A stretch of 38,559 nucleotides of DNA, from the IMG/VR virus record IMGVR_UViG_3300009425_000035, positions 1 through 38,559 of that record. One strand, given 5' to 3'. Source of the stretch: a virus. Below, piece by piece: positions 27,368 through 36,687 of this stretch. Both the position numbers and the translations under genes were made by a program. Position 1 is the stretch's first letter; each line of letters starts with the position of its first letter. The notes under the pieces were generated by a model, which was not told where the DNA came from, did not search any database, and saw only the letters and a list, made by a program, of their open reading frames with translations.

Positions 27368-30300
27368 ATGGCTAAAATAGAATATAATGTAGTTTCACTA
27401 TCCCCTGAACAAGTAACAGGTATAGACTCTTATAGTGCTAAAGATGTAGCACTAGTAAGAGACTTTCAAGTTTCTAATACTTTCAAAACAGGAGTAAATA
27501 ATCTTGAACTACATGCATACGACTTAACAGGAACTCTACTAAAGTCTTCTTATAATTACAAAGGTCATTCTTTTCTTGCTACAGCAGCAGGAGCAGGTAA
27601 ATCAGGAGAGTCCACAATAGAATTAGACCCTGCAAAAGATGCAATAGAATTAGGATATAATTCTGGTGATATTAGGTTTGTTTATAACTTTGTAAATAAT
27701 TTATACAGTAAGAGATCTAATCAACCACAGTTCTTTATAGATACTATCTCTAAAGATAGAATGGAGTTAAGAATACTATCTGCTCAATTAACAGATAATT
27801 TTATTCGTAAGACAACAGCTAATATAGAAGCTGCAATTAATAGCGATTCTTATTTTAGTGACTTTAGATTAAACTTTTTAGAAAATAAATTAGTAATAGC
27901 GGTAAATATAAGCACTCAACAGTACAAAAAACAGACTGCCGTACTAATAAGATTATACGAACCACTACCCAGAACAATAAAACCTAAAGATATATTAACA
28001 GTAGTTGATATTATCAGTGATAGCCAGGCGTTTGAAGTAACAGCCAATACAATAGCAGATCCAGAAGTATTTTCAAAAATAGCAGGCCCAAACTGGGATG
28101 TAAATGTAGATGAAACACAAGGCACACCAAGTCCTTTCTATAGCTTTAACGAATTATTTAGCTACCCAGTAAGTAGTTCCTACTACGAACTAATGTCTCT
28201 GTCTAGTGAAAGCGGCTCAGCAATAAGTATAGACCATACAGACTTTTCTAACTTTGTACACTTTGGTTCAGCTGAAGAAAGATTAAGAAACTTTAAATAT
28301 AAATTACAATTAGTAGAAGGGTATAGTAGTAGTATAGCTACTGTAAAAGCAACCGGTAATAATAATACAGATATAACAGGTAGTATAGCATATTACGAAG
28401 GTTTAATTACTGGAGTAGTTGATAATTTTGATCACTACGATAGATTTCTTTATTATGAAAGCGGCAGCTATGCTTGGCCAAAAGCAAATTCATCTCGACC
28501 CTATACACTGGTATCGAGTAGTGAGGCTACAACCTCTACATGGTTTACAGATAATATACAATCTTCTTCCAACTTCGATACTAGTAACTTTAATACATTA
28601 ACGAATGCAATACCGGCCTTTATAAGAGAAGATGCAGACAATAACGAAGCACTAACCTTTGTGTATATGCTCGGTCAACACTTCGATAATATATGGATAT
28701 ATCAAAAAGCTTTGTCTGATAAATACGATGGAGATAATAGACTACATTATGGTATATCAAGAGATTTAGTAGGAGATGCTTTAAAGAGCTTCGGAGTTAA
28801 ACTATACTCCAGCAACGAATCATTAGAGAATTTATTCTCATATTTCACTGGTCAAGAATACCAATCAGGAAGTACAAATGCTATAGCAACTCATGTAACA
28901 GCATCATCCGGACCTCAGGCGTACTTACAACCAATGCCTAAACAGTCCTACATACAGGAAGTTTATAAGAGATTATACCACAACCTACCTTATTTAACTA
29001 AGACCAAAGGTACCGAAAGAGGTTTAAGAGCACTAATAAACTGTTATGGAGTACCATCCGATATTTTATCAATAAAAATAGACGGTAATTTAGATAGAGA
29101 ATCTAATGTATTCCTATCACCAGAAGAATTTATAACTGGTTCAGTAACTCAGGTAACTAGCTCTCTAGATAGAATTACAGTTGATGTTACTGGGTCCCTA
29201 GCAGAAGGATCAGCTCTCTTATCTGATAGAACTATAAGAAGAAAGGTATATAAAAGAACAACAGGGCAGCATACTCTTGAAGTTGGCTTTTCACCTGCAG
29301 ACGCTATCAACGCACAAATATACCACTCAGCTTCAGCTGCAGGAGGTATTAATATTGACGATTATATCGGCGCACCAAGTGATGGAGACAGTACTAAATA
29401 TACAGGGCTAAGAAGTTTACTTGAAGACTACACTAAAGACAATAGTAGATATGACCTAAAAGACTTTGTATCTTTAATAAGGTTTTTTGACAATACATTA
29501 TTTAGATCCATAAAAGACTATATACCAGCCAGATCAAATGCATCTACCGGTATTATCATTAAACCAAACGTACTTGATAGAAGTAAAGCTAGACTAGTAT
29601 CAGGTTCCTTCGAACAAAGAGACTTTACAGGGTCTGTTTCAGTCGCTCAAATCTCAGGTTCATCAGGAGGAATTTTTGAAGTAGGCTCATTGTATAGTTT
29701 TGATAAAACCACCAGCTATAACGATTATGTACCAACCAAATCAGGATCAGCTTTACGAATAGTAGATGATGAGTCACCGACATTTAATGGTGAATTAAGC
29801 GGCTCTCTTATTGTAGCAGCACATCAAGACATAACAAGAGGTAATAAATTTAAAAAACAGTCTGGTAAAAATTTAATATTTGATATTAATATATTCGATA
29901 TGTCATTTGACTGCGACTTCGAAGTACGTTTATTTGTACCACCATCCGTTACACCGTCCGTTACACCAAGTGCAACACCTAGTGTATCTGTTACTCCGGT
30001 AGTTTCCCCAACACCAAGTGCAACACCTAGTGTATCTGTTACACCGAGTAGAACACCTAGTATATCAGTTACGCCTAGTAGAACACCATCCGTTACACCT
30101 TCAGTATCAGTTACACCTTCAGTTACGGTAACACCAAGTGTAACACCTTCAGTTACGGTAACACCTTCAGTATCAGTTACACCTTCAGTATCAGTCACAC
30201 CTTCAGTGTCAGTCACACCTTCAGTTACGGTAACACCAAGTAGAACACCTTCAGTTACGGTAACACCTAGCGTATCCACTACACCGGGAGTATCATCTAC

Positions 30301-31015
30301 ACCATCCGTATCAGTTACACCTTCAGTTACGGTAACACCTTCAGTGTCAGTTACACCTAGTGTATCTGTAACACCTTCAGTATCTGTTACACCAAGTTCA
30401 ACACCTAGTGTATCTGTTACACCTTCAGTTACGGTAACACCTTCAGTGTCAGTCACACCTTCAGTTACGGTAACACCAAGTAGAACACCTAGTGTATCTG
30501 TTACACCTAGTGTATCTGTTACACCTTCAGTTACGGTAACACCAAGTAGAACACCTTCAGTGTCCGTCACACCTTCAGTATCAGTTACACCTTCAGTGTC
30601 AGTTACGCCTAGTAGAACACCTAGCATATCAGTTACACCATCCGTATCAGTTACACCATCCGTATCAGTTACACCAAGTGCAACACCTTCAGTATCAGTT
30701 ACACCATCCGTATCAGTCACACCTTCAGTATCTGTGACACCATCAGTTACGGTAACACCATCTAAATCAGCTCTTGCTACTAGGTATACAATTACAGTAG
30801 GATGGCATACAGCCTCAGGAAATGATGCTTGTGCAGAACATGAAAACTCACCAGAAACCTGGTACTTTAGTCATTCCACCTTCAATGCAGCAACATCTGT
30901 ATGGAAAACAGCAACTGCAACATCGTATCCATCAGCAAGGTACTTTAGTAATGGAGCTAAACACAAATACTGGACTGGAACAGCATTTATTAACCCAGCA
31001 TTCTGTACTATATAA
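27368..31015 (+). CDS. Giant tail protein: tail-protein-I-like part, Pro/Ser/Thr/Val stalk, C-terminal domain (1215 aa)
   Basis: Residues 1-850 are globular. They include FVYMLGQHFDNIWIYQKAL, then Y-K-R-L-Y-H-N-L-P-Y-L-T-K-T-K-G-T-E-R-G-L-R-A-L-I-N-C-Y-G-V-P (about 537-570), the hallmark of P2 gpI-like/T4-type baseplate proteins that hold the fibres. Residues about 858-1132 are a continuous repeat built on the hexamer S-V-S-V-T-P and variants (S-R-T-P, S-A-T-P). The last 80 residues are a separate small domain with two Cys, one in the final FCTI. So the protein may attach to the baseplate, reach outward by a rigid stalk and end in a tip. The leftward 298-codon frame over the repeat is an artefact. 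Confidence 0.75.
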   Translation: MAKIEYNVVSLSPEQVTGIDSYSAKDVALVRDFQVSNTFKTGVNNLELHAYDLTGTLLKSSYNYKGHSFLATAAGAGKSGESTIELDPAKDAIELGYNSGDIRFVYNFVNNLYSKRSNQPQFFIDTISKDRMELRILSAQLTDNFIRKTTANIEAAINSDSYFSDFRLNFLENKLVIAVNISTQQYKKQTAVLIRLYEPLPRTIKPKDILTVVDIISDSQAFEVTANTIADPEVFSKIAGPNWDVNVDETQGTPSPFYSFNELFSYPVSSSYYELMSLSSESGSAISIDHTDFSNFVHFGSAEERLRNFKYKLQLVEGYSSSIATVKATGNNNTDITGSIAYYEGLITGVVDNFDHYDRFLYYESGSYAWPKANSSRPYTLVSSSEATTSTWFTDNIQSSSNFDTSNFNTLTNAIPAFIREDADNNEALTFVYMLGQHFDNIWIYQKALSDKYDGDNRLHYGISRDLVGDALKSFGVKLYSSNESLENLFSYFTGQEYQSGSTNAIATHVTASSGPQAYLQPMPKQSYIQEVYKRLYHNLPYLTKTKGTERGLRALINCYGVPSDILSIKIDGNLDRESNVFLSPEEFITGSVTQVTSSLDRITVDVTGSLAEGSALLSDRTIRRKVYKRTTGQHTLEVGFSPADAINAQIYHSASAAGGINIDDYIGAPSDGDSTKYTGLRSLLEDYTKDNSRYDLKDFVSLIRFFDNTLFRSIKDYIPARSNASTGIIIKPNVLDRSKARLVSGSFEQRDFTGSVSVAQISGSSGGIFEVGSLYSFDKTTSYNDYVPTKSGSALRIVDDESPTFNGELSGSLIVAAHQDITRGNKFKKQSGKNLIFDINIFDMSFDCDFEVRLFVPPSVTPSVTPSATPSVSVTPVVSPTPSATPSVSVTPSRTPSISVTPSRTPSVTPSVSVTPSVTVTPSVTPSVTVTPSVSVTPSVSVTPSVSVTPSVTVTPSRTPSVTVTPSVSTTPGVSSTPSVSVTPSVTVTPSVSVTPSVSVTPSVSVTPSSTPSVSVTPSVTVTPSVSVTPSVTVTPSRTPSVSVTPSVSVTPSVTVTPSRTPSVSVTPSVSVTPSVSVTPSRTPSISVTPSVSVTPSVSVTPSATPSVSVTPSVSVTPSVSVTPSVTVTPSKSALATRYTITVGWHTASGNDACAEHENSPETWYFSHSTFNAATSVWKTATATSYPSARYFSNGAKHKYWTGTAFINPAFCTI
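29939..30763 (+). repeat. Coding repeat array, 18-bp unit (S-V-S-V-T-P), copy 1
   Basis: About 275 codons of short-period repeats. The unit is mostly ACACC(T/A)(TC/AG)(A/T/C)GTATC(A/T)GTT in several synonymous versions (ACACCTTCAGTATCAGTT, ACACCATCCGTATCAGTT, ACACCTAGTGTATCTGTT) interspersed with AGTAGAACACC spacers. The mix suggests growth by unequal recombination of cassettes. Confidence 0.9.
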
Positions 31016-31059
31016 ACTATGAAAAAGTTGGATAATAAAATAAAAAACATTAACTTAAA

Positions 31060-31070
31060 TATTTATAATA
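31060..31070 (+). promoter_or_regulatory. Candidate late promoter motif TATTTATAATA
   Basis: Exact 11-mer 7 nt before ATG 31078, in the 62-nt spacer after the 1215-aa gene. Confidence 0.42.
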
Positions 31071-31077
31071 AAATATA

Positions 31078-32820
31078 ATGGGATTTTTAGGATATAAATA
31101 TCAAGTAGTAGGTTGGAAGAATACACCGACAGGTAGTACTCAAGGAGCTATTGCAGATGCCGGCCCATTCTATGTATATGCTAATACAGAAATAGCAGCT
31201 AATAAAATAATAGGTACAAACGCCAATGCAGAAGAGTTTGGAGGCTGGGACTATACAGCTTCAGCTATTGGTCAATACGCAGACATAGTAGATGAGTATA
31301 CAGCAGCTTCTCTTATGACAGGCAGTGTAACTCTCTCAGGTACTGTTTATAAAAACGTATTAGGTAAAGATGATTTAAATAATGGAGTTACCTTAACAAC
31401 AGGTGAAGGAGTTAATAGTTTTATATTTAGAAGTGTTACTGAATGTACAAATGACTTTGCATTCGTACCCCCAACACCTTCAGCTACGGTAACACCTAGT
31501 GCAACACCTAGTGTATCTGTAACACCTTCAGTGTCAGTTACGCCAAGTAGAACACCAAGTACATCCGTAACACCTAGTGTATCATCCACACCAGGAAATT
31601 CACCTACACCATCAGTGTCAGTTACGCCAAGTGTAACACCATCATTATCATCCACACCAGGAGCTTCAGTTACACCAAGTAGAACACCAAGTACATCCGT
31701 AACACCATCCGTATCAGTCACACCATCAGTGTCAGTTACGCCTAGTAGAACACCTTCAGTTACGGTAACACCTTCAGTATCAGCTACACCAGGAAATTCA
31801 GTTACACCATCCGTATCTGTTACACCATCCGTATCAGTTACACCTTCAGTATCAGTTACACCTTCAGTATCTGTTACACCTTCAGTTACGGTAACACCAA
31901 GTAGAACACCTTCAGTGTCAGTCACACCTAGTGTATCCGTTACACCATCCGTATCAGTTACACCAAGTAGAACACCATCCGTATCAGTTACACCTTCAGT
32001 ATCCGTTACACCATCAGTGTCAGTTACACCATCCGTATCTATTACACCAAGTGTAACACCAAGTAAGTCTATAACACCATCTACATCAGCATTGAACCTA
32101 ACACTGGTTAAACTGTTCCCACCAGGAGCCTCCCTAGTCTCTGCTTGTAGCCCTGTCGGAAGTCTTGTAAACCACTGGCATGACGGATCTGGACAACCAT
32201 CACCTGGAGATAGAATTTATAATAATAGTACAGGAACAGTAACAACCGCTGGTGGATACTACCAAAATGGAGCATCTGGATTAGGCGGGTATAATGACTT
32301 AGTAACACTAAACAGTAGTGGTTATGTAACCTCAATTCAAAACTGCGCAGATAATTGTGTTATAGAAGGAACATCAATATCTATATCTATATCAGAAACA
32401 ACACCAGTGCAGAACTTAGAAATAGGGAACACAGTCTATTCTAAACATATTGAAACATTAGTAGACTCAGATGATCCTGTAACACTTACACAGTGGCATA
32501 GTAGTAATATAGACGGTAATCCTTCTACAGCAACAGTAACAAATAATCCATCAACTATTAGTCCTTTTGTTTGGAACTTCAATAATGGATTAATAAAAAC
32601 TACAGCAGGACACTTACACATAGTAAAAAGAGGTGTTGAATGGTTAATACAAAAAGCAACTAATGTACAAATAGGAGACTACTTTGAGAACATTAATGGT
32701 GACTTAGTAGAAATTACTTCTATAACACAAGAAGAATATAACGGAAACGTGTATAAATTAAATGTAGAAGATGATGATGTTTATTACGCCAACGGAATAC
32801 TAACACACAACATAAAATAA
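31078..32820 (+). CDS. Stalk protein with C-terminal Hint (intein/hedgehog-type) autoprocessing domain
   Basis: 580 aa in four parts. Residues 1-130 are a globular N-terminal domain. Residues 131-336 are the same Pro/Ser/Thr/Val repeat as in the preceding gene. Residues 337-426 are a Gly/Asn-rich small domain. Residues 427-580 are a complete Hint domain. Hint signs: C427 in C-V-I-E-G-T followed by V-Q-N-L-E-I-G-N-T-V (block A); T509-A-G-H512 (block B, T-x-x-H); W-L-I-Q-K-A with V-Q-I-G-D; and the closing V-Y-K-L-N-V-E-D-D-D-V-Y-Y-A-N-G-I-L-T-H577-N578. After H-N only Ile-Lys follow, so there is no C-extein and no nucleophile at +1. N-terminal cleavage at C427, as in hedgehog or BIL-type domains, is the plausible activity; splicing is not. 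Size (about 150 aa) leaves no room for a homing endonuclease. Confidence 0.85.
   Translation: MGFLGYKYQVVGWKNTPTGSTQGAIADAGPFYVYANTEIAANKIIGTNANAEEFGGWDYTASAIGQYADIVDEYTAASLMTGSVTLSGTVYKNVLGKDDLNNGVTLTTGEGVNSFIFRSVTECTNDFAFVPPTPSATVTPSATPSVSVTPSVSVTPSRTPSTSVTPSVSSTPGNSPTPSVSVTPSVTPSLSSTPGASVTPSRTPSTSVTPSVSVTPSVSVTPSRTPSVTVTPSVSATPGNSVTPSVSVTPSVSVTPSVSVTPSVSVTPSVTVTPSRTPSVSVTPSVSVTPSVSVTPSRTPSVSVTPSVSVTPSVSVTPSVSITPSVTPSKSITPSTSALNLTLVKLFPPGASLVSACSPVGSLVNHWHDGSGQPSPGDRIYNNSTGTVTTAGGYYQNGASGLGGYNDLVTLNSSGYVTSIQNCADNCVIEGTSISISISETTPVQNLEIGNTVYSKHIETLVDSDDPVTLTQWHSSNIDGNPSTATVTNNPSTISPFVWNFNNGLIKTTAGHLHIVKRGVEWLIQKATNVQIGDYFENINGDLVEITSITQEEYNGNVYKLNVEDDDVYYANGILTHNIK
31468..32084 (+). repeat. 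Coding repeat array, 18-bp unit (S-V-S-V-T-P), copy 2
   Basis: About 205 codons of the same units and the same synonymous variants as 29939-30763, including the AGTAGAACACC spacers and the distinctive T-P-G-N-S / T-P-G-A-S interruptions. Two near-identical arrays about 0.7 kb apart in the same direction can recombine, which would delete or fuse parts of the two genes. Confidence 0.9.
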
Positions 32821-33938
32821 TGGCAATTAATCTACTTGAATTCTCGAATCAAAAACCAGTAGACGGGTCTATTAATATACTAATGTCTTCCTCTAACCTA
32901 ATCTCAGGAGAGTTTAGAGATTATGTTGTAATGGCTGTATCAATTCCATTCGAAAGTGATAATGCAATTGAAGTAGAAGGAGCACTAAACCAGCTTAATG
33001 ACCTTACTATCTTTATGTCATCATCAGGGCAGCTAACACAATCACCATCACGTTTAGATTTCAGCTCCTTAAATTTAACAAGAAAGACCGGTTATTACTT
33101 TATACAATTTGAAAGACTAGAAGCACAGGATAATAATGGCTTATTACTAAGTTCGTCAACATATACAGATGGAGATCCTTATTTTAATAACTTAATAACA
33201 GGAAGTGGTAACAGAGTAGACAAAACAGTCTATATGGAACCATTTGTAGAAGGTAGAATTGACTTAAGTGAATACGAAGCAACAGAAAATAATGCAACCC
33301 AACCTTTAACATCCCACTTTAGGTTTTCTGTAGATAGAGATAGAAGTCAATTACAACCAAATAACCTTGAGCAAATTACTGCTTCATTAGAAAATGCCAC
33401 CTCTAGAAGCTTAGAAGCCGAAGTACAGGAGTCTAATTATAGTTCCACTGGATGGATAAACGGCAGGTATAATGGATCAAAACTATTCCCAATAGGCACA
33501 TCATATAACCAGATTGGAAATACAACAACAACACCAACCTTCTTTGAAGATCCGCCATCATTATCTTTTATATCCTTTAAAGGTTCTAGACATGATTTCT
33601 TCGCAGATGATTCAACAATAAGAAATATTAATCCAAACGAAAGAGAAATAGAAAACTTTTACTTTAACTTTAAAGATGATGAAACTGAAAGAATCTTCTA
33701 TAGTAGCTCCAACTCAGGATCTGTTTATCATATTTTAAACAATAACTCTTCATCAACCGAAGTAAATTTCTTTACAGAATATAGTAAATACCCTACATCC
33801 GGTAGTCATATTTATGATTGGAATGAAGGTATTAAACGATACATACGTGTTCCTAACTCTAAGTTTTATATATTAGAAACAGGTGGCGTAGCAACAACTA
33901 ACGAAAAAGGAGCTTTAATCAGTGGTTCCTTAGTATAA
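32820..33938 (+). CDS. Structural-region protein (372 aa), unknown
   Basis: The ATG shares its A with the upstream TAA. The product is beta-rich with many Ser/Asn and a long Ser-rich stretch, NNSSSTEVNFF. No membrane segment. Set between the Hint-bearing stalk protein and later tail proteins, it is probably a virion component. Motifs are not recognised. Confidence 0.65.
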   Translation: MAINLLEFSNQKPVDGSINILMSSSNLISGEFRDYVVMAVSIPFESDNAIEVEGALNQLNDLTIFMSSSGQLTQSPSRLDFSSLNLTRKTGYYFIQFERLEAQDNNGLLLSSSTYTDGDPYFNNLITGSGNRVDKTVYMEPFVEGRIDLSEYEATENNATQPLTSHFRFSVDRDRSQLQPNNLEQITASLENATSRSLEAEVQESNYSSTGWINGRYNGSKLFPIGTSYNQIGNTTTTPTFFEDPPSLSFISFKGSRHDFFADDSTIRNINPNEREIENFYFNFKDDETERIFYSSSNSGSVYHILNNNSSSTEVNFFTEYSKYPTSGSHIYDWNEGIKRYIRVPNSKFYILETGGVATTNEKGALISGSLV

Positions 33939-33964
33939 AGATAACATAAATTAAATAATGAACA

Positions 33965-33975
33965 TATTTATAATA
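33965..33975 (+). promoter_or_regulatory. Candidate late promoter motif TATTTATAATA
   Basis: Exact 11-mer 18 nt before ATG 33994, in the spacer after the 372-aa gene. Confidence 0.42.
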
Positions 33976-33993
33976 AATTAATTAATAACAAAA

Positions 33994-34650
33994 ATGGGAT
34001 ACTTAAATAACTCAGTTGTAACCGTCGATGCGATTCTTACCAAAAAAGGAAGAGAATTGTTAGCTAGAGGGGACGGTTCTTTCAAACTAACACAATTCGC
34101 CTTATCAGATGACGAAATAGACTATACACTTTATAATCCAAACCATCCCTCAGGTTCTGCGTACTACGGAGAAGCATTAGAAAACATGCCCTTACTAGAA
34201 GCATTTCCAGACGAAACCCAAATAATGAAATATAAGTTGACTACTCTACCAAGAGGTACTTCAAAAGTACCTATACTAGATTTAGGTTATGCTGCTATTT
34301 CATTAAAACAAGGAGCATCTTTAGCGATTACACCTCAAACGTTAAACTATCTTGGATCAACAAACACATTCGAAGCTAACGGATATGCAGCTACAATAGC
34401 AGACGCTAGAGTATTAGGTACATTTACAGGAGTGGGTGTTAATACACAAGAAGCTGAGAGACTAAATAACACAGAGACAATAGGAACTAACATTTCTAAA
34501 ACCGTAATAGGAACCTCATTAAATATGACTGCAACAGCTGTTAATACTTTATTTGGAACCGTAACAACATTACAAACAACAGTAACAGTAATAGGTAGAG
34601 ATTCAGGAGCAAGAATTACGGTACCGGTTACAATTACTAAAACTAACTAA
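33994..34650 (+). CDS. Structural protein (218 aa), conserved N-terminus
   Basis: The N-terminus NNSVVTVDAILTKKGRELLA and the following GSFKLTQFALSDDEIDYTLYN resemble a conserved virion protein type of large marine and Bacteroidota phages, without known function. The rest is beta-rich and Thr-rich. Expressed presumably from the late motif at 33965. Confidence 0.68.
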   Translation: MGYLNNSVVTVDAILTKKGRELLARGDGSFKLTQFALSDDEIDYTLYNPNHPSGSAYYGEALENMPLLEAFPDETQIMKYKLTTLPRGTSKVPILDLGYAAISLKQGASLAITPQTLNYLGSTNTFEANGYAATIADARVLGTFTGVGVNTQEAERLNNTETIGTNISKTVIGTSLNMTATAVNTLFGTVTTLQTTVTVIGRDSGARITVPVTITKTN

Positions 34651-34660
34651 TATATAACAG

Positions 34661-35701
34661 ATGTCATATAAAAGATTTGATCCTCAGGATGTAGTAATTA
34701 GTGCTGAATCTGTTACTTCAACAATATGGAGCAACTCAGTTACTGAGCAAGCAACCTTCATTACATCATCTACCCAGGTAGCAGGTGCATCAGGAGAGTA
34801 CTATTACAACGTATACCAAACAGCAAGTAACGATTCAACAGCTGCCGTTCAATTTTCTTTAGCATACGCTGATGAAAAGGGGTCTGGTTCAGCTTATTTT
34901 AATACAGCAGTAACAGGATCAACTCCTAGTTCAACTGTCTTCGGTCAATATAGATCACTGGTATTAGCAAATGAAGAAAGCAGCTTTGTATTTGGAGACT
35001 ATTCTGGTTCGTATTTTTACGCCATATCAGTTGAAAGAGCTAGATATAAAGAGAAACTACTCCCAGGTACATTAGCTTTAACACTAAAATGCCCATCAAA
35101 CGCTAACGAAAGAATAGTACTAACCGATAATAGTAACCAAGTAACAACAACTACATTTTCAGATGCAGGTAGAGTTTACGACCTTGTAACAGGATCTTTA
35201 GGAAACGTTGTAACAACAGGTAACTTTAATAACAGCTCAGGCTACACCAAAGACGGTACTTATGGGTCTTACGGTAAATTCTTACCAGACGTAGGACTTA
35301 TACTACTTAATGCATCGGCACTAGATGCTACAGGCTCTTTAGGAGGTATAACACTAGGAACCGTAAGAGGTAATAATGCAAATGGAGCCAATCCAGGTAA
35401 AATATTTAATGCAGTTGTAGACGGTGCTTCATTTAAACTAAATGGAGAAGAAACAATTTCTTCTAATCTAGTATTTGTTAGAGCAAGAAATGCAGAATTT
35501 AACTATTCATCAAATCCTTCTAACACAAGTGGATCTGGAGAACTAAGACACGATGTAATGATTAATAGTCCTCAATCGTATATTACGACTGTAGGTATAT
35601 ATAATGACAACAATGATTTATTAGCAACAGCTAAACTATCAAAACCATTATTAAAAGATTTTACGAAAGAAGCCTTAGTTAGAATAAAGTTAGATTATTA
35701 A
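34661..35701 (+). CDS. Tail-region structural protein (346 aa), paralogue of next gene
   Basis: Opens KRFDPQDVVISAESVTSTIW and ends with S-P-Q-S-Y-I-T-T-V-G-I-Y-N-D-N-N-D-L-L-A-T-A-K-L-S-K-P. The opening and closing elements recur in the next gene, so the two are diverged duplicates. The closing segment is a common feature of phage tail or baseplate proteins. Middle parts differ, being Ser/Thr/Gly-rich beta structure. Confidence 0.68.
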   Translation: MSYKRFDPQDVVISAESVTSTIWSNSVTEQATFITSSTQVAGASGEYYYNVYQTASNDSTAAVQFSLAYADEKGSGSAYFNTAVTGSTPSSTVFGQYRSLVLANEESSFVFGDYSGSYFYAISVERARYKEKLLPGTLALTLKCPSNANERIVLTDNSNQVTTTTFSDAGRVYDLVTGSLGNVVTTGNFNNSSGYTKDGTYGSYGKFLPDVGLILLNASALDATGSLGGITLGTVRGNNANGANPGKIFNAVVDGASFKLNGEETISSNLVFVRARNAEFNYSSNPSNTSGSGELRHDVMINSPQSYITTVGIYNDNNDLLATAKLSKPLLKDFTKEALVRIKLDY

Positions 35702-35704
35702 TGA

Positions 35705-36676
35705 ATGAGTGCTTACAAAAAATTAAACAAACAAGATGTCTTTGTAACATCTTATGTAGCTCATAAGAGCTATAACGCCATCTCAGAAAGTGGCGCACCT
35801 AATGGGTTACAAACATTCGGAGTAGATACATTCTTTGCATATAGCAGCTCAGGAGAGTATTATACATCCCCCTTTGATTCTACTACTACCCTAAACAGTA
35901 ACACAAGGAATAACACCCTAGTGTTCAAAAGCATTAATCAACTATACTACTCTAATTTTATATCAGGAAGTGAAAAAGCACAGTCTGGTTCTTTTGATAA
36001 TTTCCTCCAATCGGGATTTTCTACCGGATCAAGAAAACTAGATACTGAGGCTAGTATAATCTCTATACCAAGAAAGCATGTAGGTACACATATTAAACCT
36101 GGATCTTTCGTAATGAAAATATCTGGCAGCACAGCCCAACAAGCCTACTCTGGATCATTTTACGAAGGTGCAGATGGAGAGTATGTAGAAGGAGAGTATG
36201 TTCAAGAACCTTTATTAGAAGAATTAATTAGAACCGGTACAGGAAGAGAGTTTATAGATGACGGAGAAGGAAACTTAATAATATCTGCATCATCTGCATT
36301 AAACTTTACAAGTAGTTACAAATTAGGGGATGTAATATACCCTCACGGTCTTGTAATTATCACCTCAGAAAGCTCAACAAATTTAGTAAATGAGGATTTA
36401 GATATTAGCTGGAAAGCATCTCATCCTATTTATACATATAACATACGTTGTAAAGTAAAAGATCACGATCTTAATTTTACCCAACACCCAACAGCAGTGG
36501 AAGACACTGATGGTACATTAAAAGATAGTGTATTAGGAAACGAATTTAATCCTTACATTACAACTGTAGGATTGTATAATGACGCAAATGAATTATTAGC
36601 AGTAGCTAAATTAGGTCAACCATTACCAAAGTCTGGTAATACTGATATGACATTTGTAATAAAATTAGATATGTAA
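35705..36676 (+). CDS. Tail-region structural protein (323 aa), paralogue of previous gene
   Basis: Opens KKLNKQDVFVTSYVAHKSY (compare the Q-D-V-V-I-S opening of the neighbour) and ends N-P-Y-I-T-T-V-G-L-Y-N-D-A-N-E-L-L-A-V-A-K-L-G-Q-P with a final V-I-K-L-D-M. Same domain plan, different middle. Probably a second tail or fibre-attachment protein. Confidence 0.68.
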   Translation: MSAYKKLNKQDVFVTSYVAHKSYNAISESGAPNGLQTFGVDTFFAYSSSGEYYTSPFDSTTTLNSNTRNNTLVFKSINQLYYSNFISGSEKAQSGSFDNFLQSGFSTGSRKLDTEASIISIPRKHVGTHIKPGSFVMKISGSTAQQAYSGSFYEGADGEYVEGEYVQEPLLEELIRTGTGREFIDDGEGNLIISASSALNFTSSYKLGDVIYPHGLVIITSESSTNLVNEDLDISWKASHPIYTYNIRCKVKDHDLNFTQHPTAVEDTDGTLKDSVLGNEFNPYITTVGLYNDANELLAVAKLGQPLPKSGNTDMTFVIKLDM

Positions 36677-36687
36677 ATTAATTAACT

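Noticed and set aside
29824-30720. Leftward 298-codon frame (V-T-D-T-E-G-V repeats)
   Set aside because: Exact antisense of the Pro/Ser/Thr/Val repeat array; open only because the repeat lacks antisense stops. No start signal or own promoter.
31347-31925. Leftward 192-codon frame in the second stalk array
   Set aside because: Same artefact as above, antisense of repeats in the Hint-bearing gene.
29939-32084. CRISPR array
   Set aside because: The repeats are contiguous 18-bp coding units without spacers and lie within open genes.
31078-32820. Active splicing intein in the Hint-bearing protein
   Set aside because: H-N is followed by Ile and Lys only, so there is no C-extein or Cys/Ser/Thr at +1. 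Autocleavage remains possible.
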